Below, piece by piece: positions 11,761-25,372 of a DNA stretch of 64,000 nucleotides (the first letter of the stretch is position 1; each line of letters begins with the position of its first letter). The position numbers and the translations under genes are program-made. Source of the stretch: Hypholoma sublateritium FD-334 SS-4 (Eukaryota; Basidiomycota; Agaricomycetes; Agaricales; Strophariaceae); assembly GCA_000827495.1 (NCBI GenBank), contig KN817595.1, positions 1-64,000 of the forward strand, read 5' to 3'. The notes below the pieces were generated by a model. It had not been told where the DNA came from and ran no database searches. It worked only from the letters and a program-made list of their open reading frames with translations.

Positions 11761-12260
11761 CTGTGAGTACTTGAATGAACTCCTTACCTACTGCACAATT
11801 TAATCTGAAATGGAAACCAAAGTGAAGCGCAACAAGTTGCAGATACGAAGACATTCAAGGCGCTCACTACTGAGTTTCAAAGTCTGCCTGCCAGCGAACT
11901 GAGGTTTTTCACTGTGCTTGAATGATTTGGCTGAAGGATTTTGTATTTATTCTCGACTTTGGCCTAGTTTACTATCAACACGTAGCATATATATTTATGT
12001 AATAGTTAAAAACTCACATATTTTCAAGCGTAATGTGTGCAGTGAGCGCTTCTGTATTCAGCGATCATTTTACATTCGCGCGATATCATTTCTGGTAATT
12101 CGCTCGGCGGCCAACACGACGAAAAAAAAACAATCCAGATAGCTTGCAGCAGACGGAACTGTTTCACCAGTGTTTCATTAGCTTTAAAGATAAATGTACC
12201 GGTTTACAGGGGTGCCATATTACAGCTATCGATTGCCGCTACTCCTGCCTCGCGGAAGGC
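11761..12260. other. Intergenic spacer between convergent genes
   Basis: About 500 bp between the 3' ends of the family gene (plus) and the DEAH helicase (minus). It is AT-rich with short ORFs only. I see no further gene; it probably holds both 3' UTRs. Confidence 0.6.
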
Positions 12261-14959
12261 TCAGGCATTCCGCTGGTTAAACGCTGCAACCGAGAGGAAA
12301 AAACTCTTCGGTATTGACGAGACACCGCGTGCGTATATCTGGTTGGTGTACATCTAATGACACAATACATGTGCTCAGCAGCCATCTCAAGAGTAAGCGA
12401 ACAGTGTACATACCAGCTCGTCGTAAATAATGGCGGGGACTTTGTTGTCGCACAAGGTTGAGCCCGGATGAACCTTAATAATCTTCAAAAGAGGTTAGTC
12501 TAATGCCAGCTGGTTAGATGTCACTCAGGAAGACCTACAGTCTGCCCCATCGTCTGCTTATACGTCCCATCGGGCTGCAGGAACGCCGAGTTCCCCGCGA
12601 GCCCATGACCCATGCTGCGGACCACTGCATCTTCCTCCTCCTCTTCCTTCGGTGCCGCGGTAGCATCGATGTGCACGCGGCGGCATGTCACCACGAGCTG
12701 CTCGCGTATCTCGCGCGCCTCCAGGAACGTGCGCTCGTTCAGGAAGTGCTTCCGGCACCACTCGCGGCGCGCGTGCTTGCCCTCCGCGGCGGCAACTGCG
12801 CGGTACGCGCGCACGGCGTTGAGCACGGTGAGGTGGTCCCCGCGCGCGTGGCGGAACTTGCGCCGCGCGTCCGCGACGGCGTCGCGCTGGTCGCTGACGT
12901 CGAGGAAGAGCTTCGACGACGCGGAGAGGACGGCGACGATATCGAGCACCGCGCTGGTGCACGCGTATTGCGCGGACGCGACGACAGCGCAAGCGTACTG
13001 CGGTTCGAGCGGGAAGACGGCCATCTGGCGCCCAGCAGGCGTGAGTTTCTGTTTCTGGTCGAGGGCGCCGAGGAGCCACAGCGTTTTGAGGGCGGATGCG
13101 ACTTGGGCTTGTAGTCAGTGCCTGCGCGTTGGCGATGATGGGGGGATGGGTATACGTACTTGTATCGAAATCTGGTTTATCCATGAGGTCGAGCTCTTCC
13201 AGATTCTGGCCCAGGGTCTTGAGGTTGAGAATGCTTGCGGTAAGACTACACCGCAGTATCTCAGGCTCTCCTGATATTGCCATGCTGTTGAAGGCGTCCT
13301 CCGTATAGAGGCGGAAGCACACTCCACTGCCTTCACGGCCAGCACGACCTGCCCGTTGCATTGCAGATGACTTGGTGATGTCTCTTGTTAGAAGGGTATC
13401 AAAGCCTATGAGGACATAAGCATGATGCATGTACGACATGGCCTGATAATATGCGCACCTCCACCTGACGTCCGCGCGAGATATTGCTTCTCCTTACATT
13501 TACCCGTGTCAATGACATACTTGATACCAGGAATGGTGATAGATGTTTCCGCGATATTGGTGGCTAGGATACACTTTCGCATATTTGGGGGAGTCGGATT
13601 GAATGCCTTGTTATTCTGTGAATGATCTTGTGCAGCGAACATGGTACATGTCAGGACCTGCGAAAATAATCAGCAATATGCGCCGACACTGGGGATCGGT
13701 AGGGGGCTTACAGAGGGTTTATCAGCGGGGAGCTGTTTAGCATACAAATCGATCGACTTTTGAAGGCTTTCGATATCCTCTTGTCCGGGTAGGAAAATTA
13801 GTACGTCCCCGGCGGGTTGGTCCGTATGTATCTGGAAAAAAGTCCGCATGGCTGCATCTGTATAGTCTAACTGACTTTCTGCAGCATGGTATATCTTAAC
13901 TGGGTGTTGGCGGCCCTTGACGTAAATAATTTTCGCACTGTATGCGAAATTAGGGAGCATCAAAAGGGCACCGAAGAGGACACATACTCGTGGTAGAATT
14001 TGCTGAACTTCTCGGCGTCGAGAGTGGCACTCATGATTACAATTTTGAGGGGATTCGACGAATTTGCGGTGGCTTTGCCCTTGCCACCCTTCGGCGAGTT
14101 TCTGAGCTTTTGTATTGTTTTGAGATTGGAGATGAGGAGGTCCGTCCGTAGGGTCCTTTCGTGCGCTTCGTCGACGATAATGACGCTGTAGTTGCTTAGC
14201 ATAGGATCCGACATTAGCTCGCGAACGATCATTCCGTCCGTGAGATATTTTATCCGTGTCGATGGGGACAATTTCTCGTCGAAGCGGACAGCGTATCCAA
14301 CGAGGTCGCCGACGGACCCGTTTTGTTCTGTTGCAACGCGGTGGGCGAGAGAGGTGGCAGCGACCTTGCGTGGTTGAGTGACGGCGATCATGCCGTTTCT
14401 CGCTAGCCCAGACTCAAGGATATATTGTGGCACCTCTGCAGAGGGTCAGCAGACGCATATTGGGCATTTTGCAAACTTACGAGTAGTCTTTCCGGACCCA
14501 GTCTCCCCAAGAAGAATTGTGACTTCATTCTTCCGAATTTCTTCTATAAGGGCGTCTCTTCCTGGTTGCAGATGAATTTAGTTTTACCAATAAAACGACG
14601 ATTGCAGACGAACCTTTAGCAATGGGAAGCTGTGTGCGTTGCTCCTGCAGAAGCTTGGCTTTCAGAGTGGTGGCTCGCGCGCCGTTGATATGACTGGGGC
14701 CAGCACCATTGACCTGAGGTAACTCGGAGCCTTGACCCGAATGGCGACGCTTCTTCTGTTTATGGCCGTTGGTCGAGTGTTCATGTTGTCCGTTTATTAT
14801 CGAGCCTTTGCGCTTGAGATTCTTTTTTCCACCATCATCGTCGCTGACATCGACCCAGGAGGTTTGTGGCTTGGAAGCCTTGTTGTTCTTCTGGCTCTTC
14901 AGACCATAGTACGACGGCGATCGGACGGCTGGTATAGATTTTTGGACCGCAGTGGGCAT
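12261..14959 (-). CDS. DEAH-box RNA helicase, Dhr2/DHX33-like
   Basis: Nine exons (14959-14614, 14561-14481, 14435-13988, 13937-13712, 13657-13459, 13405-13160, 13107-12539, 12482-12414, 12353-12261) give 758 aa. A short Lys-rich N-terminus is followed by all SF2/DEAH motifs: GETGSGKTTQ (I), TQPRKVAA (Ia), DEAH (II), MSATLD (III), FLPGQEDIE (IV), TNIAETSITIPG (V) and QRAGRAGR (VI). Then come the winged-helix/ratchet region and an OB fold with IKVHPGS and MYTNQIYARGVSSIP. Length and compact N-terminus fit yeast Dhr2 and animal DHX33, nucleolar ATPases in small-subunit rRNA processing, better than the larger Prp helicases. Subfamily assignment is from motif memory. It is transcribed divergently from SCC2 across a 272-bp spacer. 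Confidence 0.93.
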
Positions 14960-15231
14960 CGGTTTAGAACTAAAGATAAAAAAATATAGAGGTGGACGGC
15001 AATGAGGCCTATCTAGGCGCGGGGTATCTGTGAATGTGGACGGGTGGCTGGCTGAGCATGGGTTTGTGTTGAAGTGAGGCGGCACGAAAATATCCAAAAT
15101 GTTCAAGTCGCTGAGATTGTCACGCATCACGCGCGTGACTTTCAATTAGCGACGCGAGCCAACGCGAACTTGCAACTTGCCATCGACGAGCGTCCTCGCT
15201 CGACGCACGCCCCGACCCCGTCGCCGGCAAG
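14960..15231. promoter_or_regulatory. Shared divergent promoter of helicase and SCC2 genes
   Basis: A 272-bp spacer between two divergent start codons (14959 minus, 15232 plus). It must contain both promoters and leaders. No TATA box is obvious, as is usual for housekeeping pairs, and CG dinucleotides are frequent near 15120-15230. Confidence 0.6.
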
Positions 15232-18200
15232 ATGAGCCACAATCGCCAGTGGTATCCTCAGAATAATGCCAATTATCCGCACGGCAACCGCCAGCAGCGC
15301 CCGCAGGACCCGCATGCCACTTCCCAAGCATCTGATGCGGTTCAAAATGGCCAGCGTCTCCTCGCAGTGTATCCTCCGGCATCCGCGACGCCGACGCACC
15401 ATGGTATGCTCTAACATTCTTTCGGGATATGTAGCTAATGATTCTCCAAGTGTCACGGCACATCAGTAATATGACCTTGACCGCTGCACCAACATTTCCT
15501 CAGCCAAACTTTTATAATGGCCCCAACCCCGGTTTTCCACAGAGAAATCCAGCCCCTTTCTCGGACTACGACCAGCAGCTGAGATATCTGGCGAACTATC
15601 CAGGTGACGATGGCTCTGGGCTATGGGAGACCACGCGTAACGACGCCGTGAGGATGTTGAGTGAACAGGCGGGCCCGTACGCGCGGAAAACATTCATTCT
15701 TGATGGTCGACTGACTATATGCGTTCTAGGAACTATCAATACCAGGATCCCCCGCAGTGGTCACCCCCAGCGCCCCCATCGTCTTTCCAGACAACAGCAT
15801 TTGCACAATCCGTGTTCCAACGGGCCGCACCGACCAATGCCTACCCCACGCCTCCGCCTGCCGCCATCAACCCTTCATCGTCCTCTCTGGCATTCGCACT
15901 TGGTCCACTTCCTTCGCGGACGCAGCAAACACCACCCCAGCCCCAAGCTCAGCCTCAACTGCAACCACAGCCACAACCTCAACCTCAACCCCGGCAGCAG
16001 CAGCAGCAGCCAGCCCAATATCAATCCCCGCAATATTACCCCCAGTCGAATTCTCAGCAGCAAACGCAATTCCAACAACAGCATGTACCGCAGTCGTACC
16101 CCCACCCCGAAAAAATCTACCAGCCGCAAGAGTCTCAGGCATTTTTTGACGATTTCCTTGAGCGCAAGCTACAGCAAATGAACCCTGCCCCTGCCCCAGT
16201 CGTCACTGCGCGCCCCGTTACGCCTCCGCCGAAGCCGAAATTACCTCCCCCTGATGAAAGCCCCGACCCACTTGCACTGTATTCCGAACGGTCGTCTGCG
16301 TTCTCGGTGACCCCCAAAAAGCGCAAGCCTATCGTGTTGATAGAGTCCCCATCCAAACGCATACAATCAGTGAAAACGTTGCCTCTGCCTTCTCCAACGA
16401 AAGTGACTCCACGACCTTCGGTGCCACTGACTCCCAGCACGAATTCCAGTTCGTTTTCGAAGATGTCATATAACCATGTGACGCCGACTCACAAGCGGAT
16501 AGTGAACAACGCATATGTCTCGATTCCCCCGAGTCCATGGTCGACGCCGGCCTCGACGCGGAAGATGAATGGGGGCAGTGGAAAGTGGCAGGCCAGCGAT
16601 GATCTTGGCGGGTATGGATCGCAGGACGATGGGCCGTCGAGTCCATCGAAACGTTCTGGGTTAACTGACTCCGTCAAGAGTTCCGCGCGCCGCACTGGGG
16701 ACAGGGATGAGCGAGGTATTCATATTAACAAATAAATAAATGCTGTTGCGACACTGAACATTTCTTCTAGGGCCACTTGAAAAACTGACATCTCTCATCG
16801 AGGACGTCTTCGAGGCTGAGGATACGCTGCCTTCCGAGATGGAGGCGAGCGACCTCAACCACGACTTCTTCTCCGCTCTCTCTGGCGATCTCTCGCGACC
16901 CATGCTCGCCGCCGGCGTGGTCCGCAAGCTGACCAAGTACATCGGGCACGTCGCCCGGCCGACGAAGCGCCTCCGACAGACGACCGGTGGCGTCCTGGGT
17001 ACCCCACGCGCGAAAGGTCGCATGGCGGACGTAGATACGCAGATGCTCTCACGGTTGCTCAAGGTGCTCGAGCGCAGCGTCCGCGCGGGCGAGGACCTGG
17101 ACCCGTTCGTGCATCACGGGGCGCTGCCCGCGGCGAAAGCCTCGCCCCGGAAGCCGAGCACGAAGAAGGGCGCGGCGAAGGGCTCGCGTAGCGAGAGGCG
17201 GTCGCACACGCCGAAGGGCGAGGAGGAGGGCGATGCGGATGAGGGCTCGGCTGGCGACCTGCGGGCTTCGCAGGGGCTGGGGCTAAGCGAGGCGGATTAT
17301 GAGCGGCTTGCGACGCAGTTGGATACGGCCCATGAGAGCATCCTCGCTGCTGATTGCTGCATCGCTCTTTTGGCCAGTGATAGGCTGACGAAACAGGTGT
17401 GCCGTTAACTTCAGCTTTCAGTGGTATTGTGCTCACTATTCTAACAGCTGTACTCGGAAGAGCTCATCACAGCTTGTCTGAACACTATCAAGAACCAGCT
17501 AACCAAGATCCTATACCCCTTCGTCGAGGCATCCGCCGTGGGCGGCGCGACGCACAGCATCAGCCCCCTGCTCGTGGGCATCGTGAAGAATGCGCACTCG
17601 ATGGCACCCGCGCACCGTGGGCAGCTCAGCGAGCTGTTCGTCGCGCTGTCTGCTGTCATCCCGCGCATCAACAATCTCGTCAACGCGGAGGCCGTCGCGA
17701 TGTCGGACTCGATCATCATCCAGGCCGTGTACATCGCGATAGGGCCGTTCTTCGTCGTCGATCTGAGCGGCGAGACTGACGCGAAGGGGAAGAAGGAGAG
17801 CGTGGTGATCAGGACGCTCGGGAAGAGCGCGATGCGCGGGCTGCGGCTAGACGCGCTGTCGCTCATCCGTAGTGTGAGTGGTCTTCTGTTGGTTGGGTGT
17901 ATGTTGTACTTACGCGCTGTGCAGATCTTCGCCAACCACGAGGATCAACGGTCGTGGATTATCGAAGAGATCCTCGCGTCGTTGATCAAGCTGAATGATA
18001 CTAAGCAGAAGGCGGGGCAGTATCGGTTAGTATGGCCATATGGCGCATATATGCTATCGAACTAACACTTCTCTTCCCAGCTTGAGAGATGGTCGCTCAA
18101 TTCGCACCGTTTCAGCACTACTTCTGCAGCTTGTGCAGACGTCCGCACACGATGTGCGGATAGAGGCCAAGAAGATCGAGAAGACGCGCCAGAACAAATT

Positions 18201-21200
18201 TGCGCTCAAGCGGCAGGAGAGCTTCTCCGAGAGCCAACAGGCGCCACCGGAGCCATTCCTCGACGAGACTGATCTAGAGGTAATTTATTCTCTATAGCCG
18301 CTGAAATTTCGTAGTTGATCCATTATTTAGGAAATCCGTTTGTACGGTACTGGTTTAGAGTCGGCCACGAAGGCGGCAAAGTCTATTATCATATTCTTGA
18401 CGCAGAGGTAAGGTTTTTGTTACATGTTCAAGTCAAGTTGCTGACATTGTGCAGGTCTGGGAAAGGCAAGGCGACGAAAAACTCGAACGAAGCTGAATAT
18501 CGGTTGATCTTCGACAATCTCATCGATGACTTGCTCGTTGTCCTCTTCTGGCCCGAATGGCCTGCAGCTGGCCTTATCCTTAGTATCGCCTCGAAGTTTA
18601 TGGTTTGCTTATTCGATGCCTATAATGCATATTGGTGGTTAATGTATTTATTAGGTCTCGTCACTTGATGATATCAAGACGAATTCCCAGACTGATAGCA
18701 ATGCCGCGAAGACTATGGCTCTAGATCATCTCGGCGTCATCGCTGCTCGAATTCGGACAAGCGTGCTCAAGGTTCAGCGCGATCCGCCTTCAAAGAAAGG
18801 GCTCAGGCCTCTCGATGAAGTAGGTATTAGAGTATCGTAATCTACGCGGAAACTCATGTCGCATTCTCTATAGATTGTCTCGGGTGTGAACTTGAAATAC
18901 CTCAACCGCTTTTTGGAGGCCCATAAGGACGTTGCTTCGCAATTGTGCAAGCGATCCTCGGAAGATCAGGCGTACGATGTATGTATGCTCGTCTTCTCGA
19001 GTGATCGTCTGTCTGACTGTGATACAGAGTGCAAGAGAGCTGACCGCTGCTACGCTTGGCCAAGAGCTTGCGACTGCTCTGAAGCATGTACATGGTTGGA
19101 TTGAAAATCCTGAAGCAGATGAGGATCTTACCATCAAAGATCCGGCTTATTTGGACGCATTTGGACAGCGCTTGAAGATAGCCTTGCGGGAGGCGTGGAA
19201 GGAGCCGTCTAGCGATGTTTTCGACATTGGGTGTGTAGTTTTGATCGCCATTTCTTAGCCACTCTTTTAATCGCGTTCTATAGGTCGCAGGAGGAAGTGA
19301 CACGAGTTGACGGCCTCGCTGAAGAAATCGGCACCATTCAGAGTCTCCGCAACTCGTTCAACCCCATTCTGGGCGTCATCTTAATGGCGCTCGATGCGCC
19401 GGCCATCTTCATGCGGACTAAAGCCCTTCGCGCACTGGGTCAAATTGTAACCAGTGATGCTTCGATCCTATCAATGGTGTGTTCTGTCGCCTTTCTTTTT
19501 ATCTTTTGGAATCTCACCTGTATGTCTAGCCGAATGTCCGCCGCGGTATCGAAAGTCATCTCCTCGATAGTTCACCGGCCGTTCGTGACGCGGCAGTCGA
19601 ATTGATTGGCAAGTATATGATCGACTCGCCCGAGGTGGCCGGTGACTATTACCAGAAGATAGCTGATCGAATGGCGGTATGTAGCTCAGTGATTTTTTTT
19701 CTTTTGATGACCCACTGAATGCATAAATTATCAGGATACCGGGCTGAGCGTACGGAAGCGTGTCATCAAGTTGCTCAAATCGTTTTATCTTATTACTGAC
19801 GACGCCCGCCGCATCGACATTGCCACACGCATGGTTCTCCGAATGCTGGACGAAGACGACACGGTCAAGGACCTCGCCATTAAGACGATAGAAGAGCTGT
19901 GGTTCCCACCCCAGCCGCTTGCTTCCGCGATGAAAGGACGAGCTGCTGCGCCAGGAAACAACGCACACGATAACGCGGCACTTCTGTCCAAAGTATCGGT
20001 CATCATGGGTACTTCTGCGCAGTTCAAGGACCGGCAGTCTCCTTTGGAGGATGTACTGCATAAAATCATGGGAGAGAAGGAGGGAAATGAGAAGAATTCG
20101 CTTCATTCTCGCTACGGGGAGATATGTGAGGCGTTGATAGATGGTCTGGTCGATGCTTCTGATCTGCCTGGATTCGTAAGTCTTCAACCATCGAAATCTA
20201 GATATTTTGACTGACAATTGTCCATCAGACTGTGATCAATTGCATTCGAACAATATACCTCCTCACGTCTGCATATCCCTCCATCCTTTCTGGCACTAAC
20301 GCATCTACGCTGTTGCCGTACCTCAAGAATGCGAACTCAGTAAGCACACCTACCTATTGCCCACGGTTAGAACCTGATTGATCTTTGCAGGGAGAAGAAT
20401 TGTCCACCTCAGATTATCTGCTGAAGATATTCAAAGTGTCAATACCTCACATGCCGAAAACAGCCGCTAAGTTCGGGCATGAACTGCAAGCTGCGCTACA
20501 ACCGATGATCATCAAACCTTCGGGTGCAGGAGGTGTCCAAGTTCGTGGTCTCGTTGTCTTTCTAGACTGCAGCTCGGCTGATAGTTGGTCATAGATACTA
20601 CAGGAATCTGTGGGATGCATGTGTGTCGTAGTGCAATATCTAACGCACGATTTCGTTCGATTAGTTAACTTGCTCAAATCTTGCAACGGTAGATATTCTT
20701 TTCAATAGAGAAGCGATCGTAATAACTGACATATATTTCCAGCTCGTCTGCAACAGATCATCAAACGACCTGCAACGCAAGAAATTGGCGCCAATGAAAT
20801 CCGGGCGCTTATCATTCTCATCTTTATTGTGTCCTTACTCGCCGAGAATTGCAATTTCGATAATTTGCGGAACGAAAATCCTAGTACGCTTTTTACACGA
20901 TCTGCCTTGCGATGCGCACCTAATCTTCCCTCCTAGATCTAGCAGCTGATCTCAATTCGATCTCCCAGGGCTCGATCAGCGAACACGTCTATAATACCCT
21001 TCTGACGATGTACGAGAAGAACAATAATTCGTCGTTGAGGGGTCGGATTTTACAATGCCTCGGTTCGTCGTTGGTTTTGATATACAGTGATGATATATCC
21101 AACTGGCTTTTGCAGGCTTTTTGTTCCGCGCTCATCCGACACTGATGACGATGGAGCGTTCAGCACTTATCATGGACGAAATCTTTACGTCGGCCGAGGA

Positions 21201-22808
21201 GGAAGGGAAAGGGCGCTTGCTGAGGATCATTCAAGACTTCCTTGTTTCTGAAGCTTCTAAACACAGCGCGAAGGAAAAAGGTTCGTCATATTTCGAGATC
21301 ATCGGCGTTGAGCGTATCTAATTGTATACAGAGCTTACGAAAACCAAACCAAAGAACGGCGATGTCAACATGGACGAGCTTGTTGGGAACACGGATGGAT
21401 TCGCGGACTCGGGGTAAGCTCGCTTACATTACTTGAAGTCAATGCATTTAATGACAGGTGGCTCACAGAGTCAGCTCGGCGATCGTTCAGCGTTATTTGG
21501 ATCACGTCTTAGAGGCGGCTTTGTCGCAAAATGCTCAGATTCAAGCTATTGCGATTGATGTCTTGAGCTTCACGATCAAACAGGGCCTTGCACATCCTCT
21601 CCAGGTGTGTTTATCCCTAATCTCCTCGAGATATCTATATCTAAGCTTTCTATTATAGTCCTTCCCGGTCATCGTCGCTCTTGAAACAAGCCCGACGCCC
21701 AGCATCAGTAACAGAGCCAGCGCACTGCATGCAATTCTCCAAGGAAAGCATTCGTCGTTACTCAACACCCGGTATACTATCAGCGCTCGGAAGTCGTTCG
21801 ATTATCAGAAGAAAACTGCGACTGGAACGGTGCAAGGTCTGTCGTCGACCGCATAAACGAGTCTCAATATTGATCTTATCACTATAGGGTTCCGTATGCA
21901 GCCCACACCCATCGCTCTTCTGCAACGATGGTATTCTCATATCCGCGAGAAACGGCCAACAAGACAGGACTTCTTGAAGTCGCTCGTGAAGATATTCCAA
22001 GAAAACCCTTCGTACGAATCGACCCAGGATGATGTGAACTATACTCGCTATATGGCCGAGAATTTCGCTGCGTTTGACTACAAGACGCAGGAGGAGGTTC
22101 TCACTGTCATCAAGTACCTCACAAACGTTCTTTCAACGACGGGAATGCAGTTGCTGGAAATTGTTTCGCCATCCCATCTGTTGACACATCTTCATGCGCC
22201 TTCGCAATTGCAGCAACCGCAATCCCAACAACCGCAATCCCAACTACAATCAGAACCGGCCCCTAGTATAGACACCCCGGAGCTGCCGAATGTACGTCGA
22301 CAGTCTTTGAACTTCAATTTTATTCCTAATCCCCTCTTTCAGCCTGACAGCGTAGATGCCCTAATGGCGTCTAAGCCCGCCGACTCGCAGCAGTCACATA
22401 ATCAAGTTGCTCTAATGCGAACATCTGTAATAATCGCCATGGTCATGCTCCTCAAGGCACATCTGAAGACTCTGTATTCTTTATCCGAAGAGTGAGTTCT
22501 TTGACCTTGGCATCATCACTCACCGCCTTACTGACGTGGATATAGTAAATGCAATAAGTTTGTTATTGGTAAGAAGAGTGCCATCGGGGACAAACCCGCG
22601 ACCAAACGCAACGACAACCCCATCTCATGGGCCCGGCTCTCTTTCGCCACGGATCGTCTTCATACCACCCAGGATGCTGATTTACAGAAAGCTAGGGTGA
22701 GTTCGCTGCCACTCATAGTCATAGCTTTGTCTGACATCGTCGCAGTTCCTCGAAATCTGGAACGAGGACGGCCTGACTGCGGAACCAGAAGAAGAAGAAT
22801 TTATGTAG
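15232..22808 (+). CDS. scc2: Cohesin loader subunit Scc2/Mis4/NIPBL (Rad9 of Coprinopsis)
   Basis: Twenty-seven exons. The first five are 15232-15403, 15451-15676, 15730-16715, 16771-17396 and 17448-17873; the last five are 21469-21604, 21659-21836, 21888-22491, 22546-22696 and 22746-22808. Each join was checked by phase, and the total is 6216 nt or 2071 aa. The N-terminal ~500 residues are Pro/Gln/Ser-rich and disordered, with a P-Q repeat tract around 15940-16010. The rest is a HEAT-repeat superhelix, including [21 protein letters not shown] and [17 protein letters not shown], characteristic of the Scc2/Nipped-B family, and a conserved C-terminal block. Scc2 with Scc4 loads cohesin onto chromatin and stimulates its ATPase. 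Length is within the family range (about 1500-2800 aa). Confidence 0.95.
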
Positions 22809-23122
22809 ACCGCTGCTCGCTTTTGTTTGCTTCATCCACTCACTGACTTCTGCTTTGGGCTCTATTGCTACTATACTCGTTATGCTTATTAGTTCTCGTA
22901 ATCCTCCCTCACTCGTTGTCGATGATACCCGCATTATCTTGTACCCTTGCTTCTATTATAAATAAATTAGATACTTACTTATACATGGGCCGCCATTACT
23001 GCGTTCTGGTATCCTTCTGTCGTAAATGCAATGCTTTGTAACATAATAGATTATATTTTCTAACCGGCTGTCTATACATCCGGCGGGAGACTCACAAATG
23101 CTTCTAGTGGTATGTTATAGCC
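22809..23122. other. Convergent 3' spacer
   Basis: 314 bp between the SCC2 and Sec14 stop codons, holding T-rich probable 3' UTR and polyadenylation sequence (attataaataaattag near 22955). No gene. Confidence 0.6.
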
Positions 23123-24223
23123 CTATACTGGCAGCGTAACTACGCTGCCATTCACGAAGATGACAGGCCCTTTCGGGATCGCCCCACCGACCGCCTGCTT
23201 CGTGTCCTCGTCGAGGTGCGGGTCGTCCTCGAACTTCCACTCAAGCGCGCCGCCATATGGCGCCGGCAGGTTGTGGCCTTCGATGAGCTCGAGCAGCGCC
23301 GTGCCCGGGTCCTTGCCCAGCACGTGTATCTTCTGGCGCGTGCCCTCGTCGAACCAGCCCTTGATCCAGTTCCAGATCGTCGGGAAGAAGGACGGCGAGT
23401 TGACGATGGCGATGGCGTGCAGCGTCTCGGGGTAGTTCGCGGTTGAGAGGCGCGAGGCCTCCTGCAGGTGGCTGCGCAGGCGCCACATCGCACCGAAGGA
23501 GACGTTCTCGAGGTCGATGATCGTCATCGTGGAGGAGATTGGGGTCGGCGCGGTCGGCCGCGGAAGGTGTGAGCAGAGGGGGAAGGTGAAGCGGGTCATA
23601 AATTCGTAGAGGGCGACTCTGGGGATTTGTTAGTGGATTATGTTAGTAAATGTTGAGGGAGAGTGGGGGGGTAACTTGCATTCTATGGTATCTAGTTTCC
23701 GCGGGTATAGCGTATAGTTCCTGCTGGATGGCTTCTAATGAGGCTAGGCGGTAGACAAAAAGAGGTATGCCGAGCTGATTGAAGGGTGAGTATATAATAG
23801 CATTATGCAGCTATTCCAATTATTCAGGTACCTTGTCCCGCCGGCCAGTCCACCGCGGATAGAAACGCTGCGATTGCAGCATCTCGTCAGGCTTCAGTTC
23901 TTCGTACAGCTTGTTGACGTCATGCTTCTTCCGCCAGCTCTCCGCATCCGCAAAATGCTTCTGCGCAGCGGCCGGATTGAAGCTTCGCGCTCTGAGGAAT
24001 CGCCTGCGAACACTCAGGATCAAATCCTAGCCCAGAGGGCAGATAACATAACGCACAGCAGTGTCGCATCGTCATGAGATGCACTGCTACCCTCGCCCGC
24101 AGGTGTGTACAGGCCTGCGGTCGTCAGATCCTGTCTGAATGTCTCCAACGCTTGTTCTTGCTCCGGAGTGAGGTTCCCGAGGTGGCCGGCCAGAGTGTGG
24201 TTCTCAGTGACCTTGGAGGCCAT
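23123..24223 (-). CDS. Sec14-like CRAL-TRIO phosphatidylinositol/phosphatidylcholine transfer protein
   Basis: Four exons (24223-24057, 24003-23832, 23774-23680, 23618-23123) give 309 aa, close to yeast Sec14 (304 aa). The CRAL-TRIO N-terminal helices (LTPEQEQALETFRQDL, then DDATLLRFLRARSFNPA) are at residues 17-75. The lipid-binding lobe has TMTIIDLENVSFGAMWRL, the NYPETLHAIAIVNSPSFF gate region and the IHVLG strand, with a C-terminal GG.IP-type end. It probably exchanges PI and PC at the Golgi, linking lipid metabolism to secretion. The third intron appears to use a GC donor (AT|GCAAGT at 23679), with its acceptor at 23619. Confidence 0.92.
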
Positions 24224-25372
24224 GTCCCGCTCGACTAAGAGCGCCTGTGTTCGAGTAGCTTGGAGGCTGGATCAGATGGGGATGTAGTAGATGAGATAGT
24301 GGAGGTGGGAAGCGAGTTGGAGAGGATGAGTGCCCGGGAAAGATCATCAGTTGCTTGTCAGTTGCTCCGTTAACCTGGATTAGTCATTGAAGCGGGGACC
24401 GTGCCACTGGAAAAGCTCCGTCTAGAAATTGTGATTATCCAGCAAAAGTTACTGCAGCAGTCAGATAGTAGTTCCATATCACCGTAGAACGAATGCGCCA
24501 AAGTTTGTAGCCTGAGGGGTATTCCCAACGTTGAAGACAACGTTGAACGCGTTGTACGCGATCGGTGCCGGTAAATGGCGAAAAGTGAGCGGAGCTACAA
24601 TTGCATAGCTCCGCTCCGCTCCGGTTTCGCGCAGCTCAAACCTGCCACTTGCCTGCCACCAGCTTCCAACATGCAACCAACATGCTTCAGCAAAGTTCAG
24701 TCATCTCGGTTTCGCCTTTCTTTTCGTGGAAAAGCGACAATGCTCTATGCGAGAAAACTGCAACGCGTTCACGGGGGCTTGTTACGTCATTCGTTCTGGT
24801 CGCGTCCCGAACATGAATCCTGAGTCGCGTCTCCGAGTCTAAAACCTTCTCCGAGGCGCCCTTCTAACCTTCAAGGAATTGTGGAATAATATTAGCAGTA
24901 CTTCTGCTACTCGACTGCCGAAATTACAGAAAAGCCAATAGGAAAGAAGGACTATAGTCAAAGCGGAGAGCCCACCGAACTAAGAGGGCATAGCGCCACA
25001 ATATGTAAGTCTTCCAATAATTTCCCTCAACAAGGCACATAATGATGGGTATTGCTACTAAAGCTATGAATTACATTCCTCAATTGGAAGCGCAAGAAAA
25101 ATTCACACTCGTCTGGCCTCTTTCGTCTGAATCTCAAGCCTGGTGCATGATATCTTTCTTCTCTTCTTCTGAGTCCTCATGGCTACATCAAATTTCAATG
25201 CGACACGATCAGTGAGGGTTTCTATCAATCGACACAAACACCTACGGAGCATCATCTGGACGTGATAACTCGGAAGTGGCTTCGTTTTTCTCGTCGTTTA
25301 AGTCTTCTTGGCTAGGTTGACTACTTGTGCAGGACATGATCAGAGGAGCGCCACATTGCCCGACTAAATTGC
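24224..25372. other. Intergenic, promoter of Sec14 gene and 3' flank of family copy 3
   Basis: No supported gene in 1.15 kb. It contains an 11-bp-arm inverted repeat, GAGCGGAGCTA and its complement, at 24587-24616 (8-nt loop). A GTGCCGGTAAATGGC string at 24565 nearly matches one at 31575 beside the aldo/keto reductase start. Confidence 0.5.

Noticed and set aside
12518..13274. Long plus-strand ORFs (198 and 220 codons) opposite the helicase
   Set aside because: Antisense shadows created by the high GC of the helicase coding sequence; Arg/Ser-rich without domains, while the minus strand carries all DEAH motifs.
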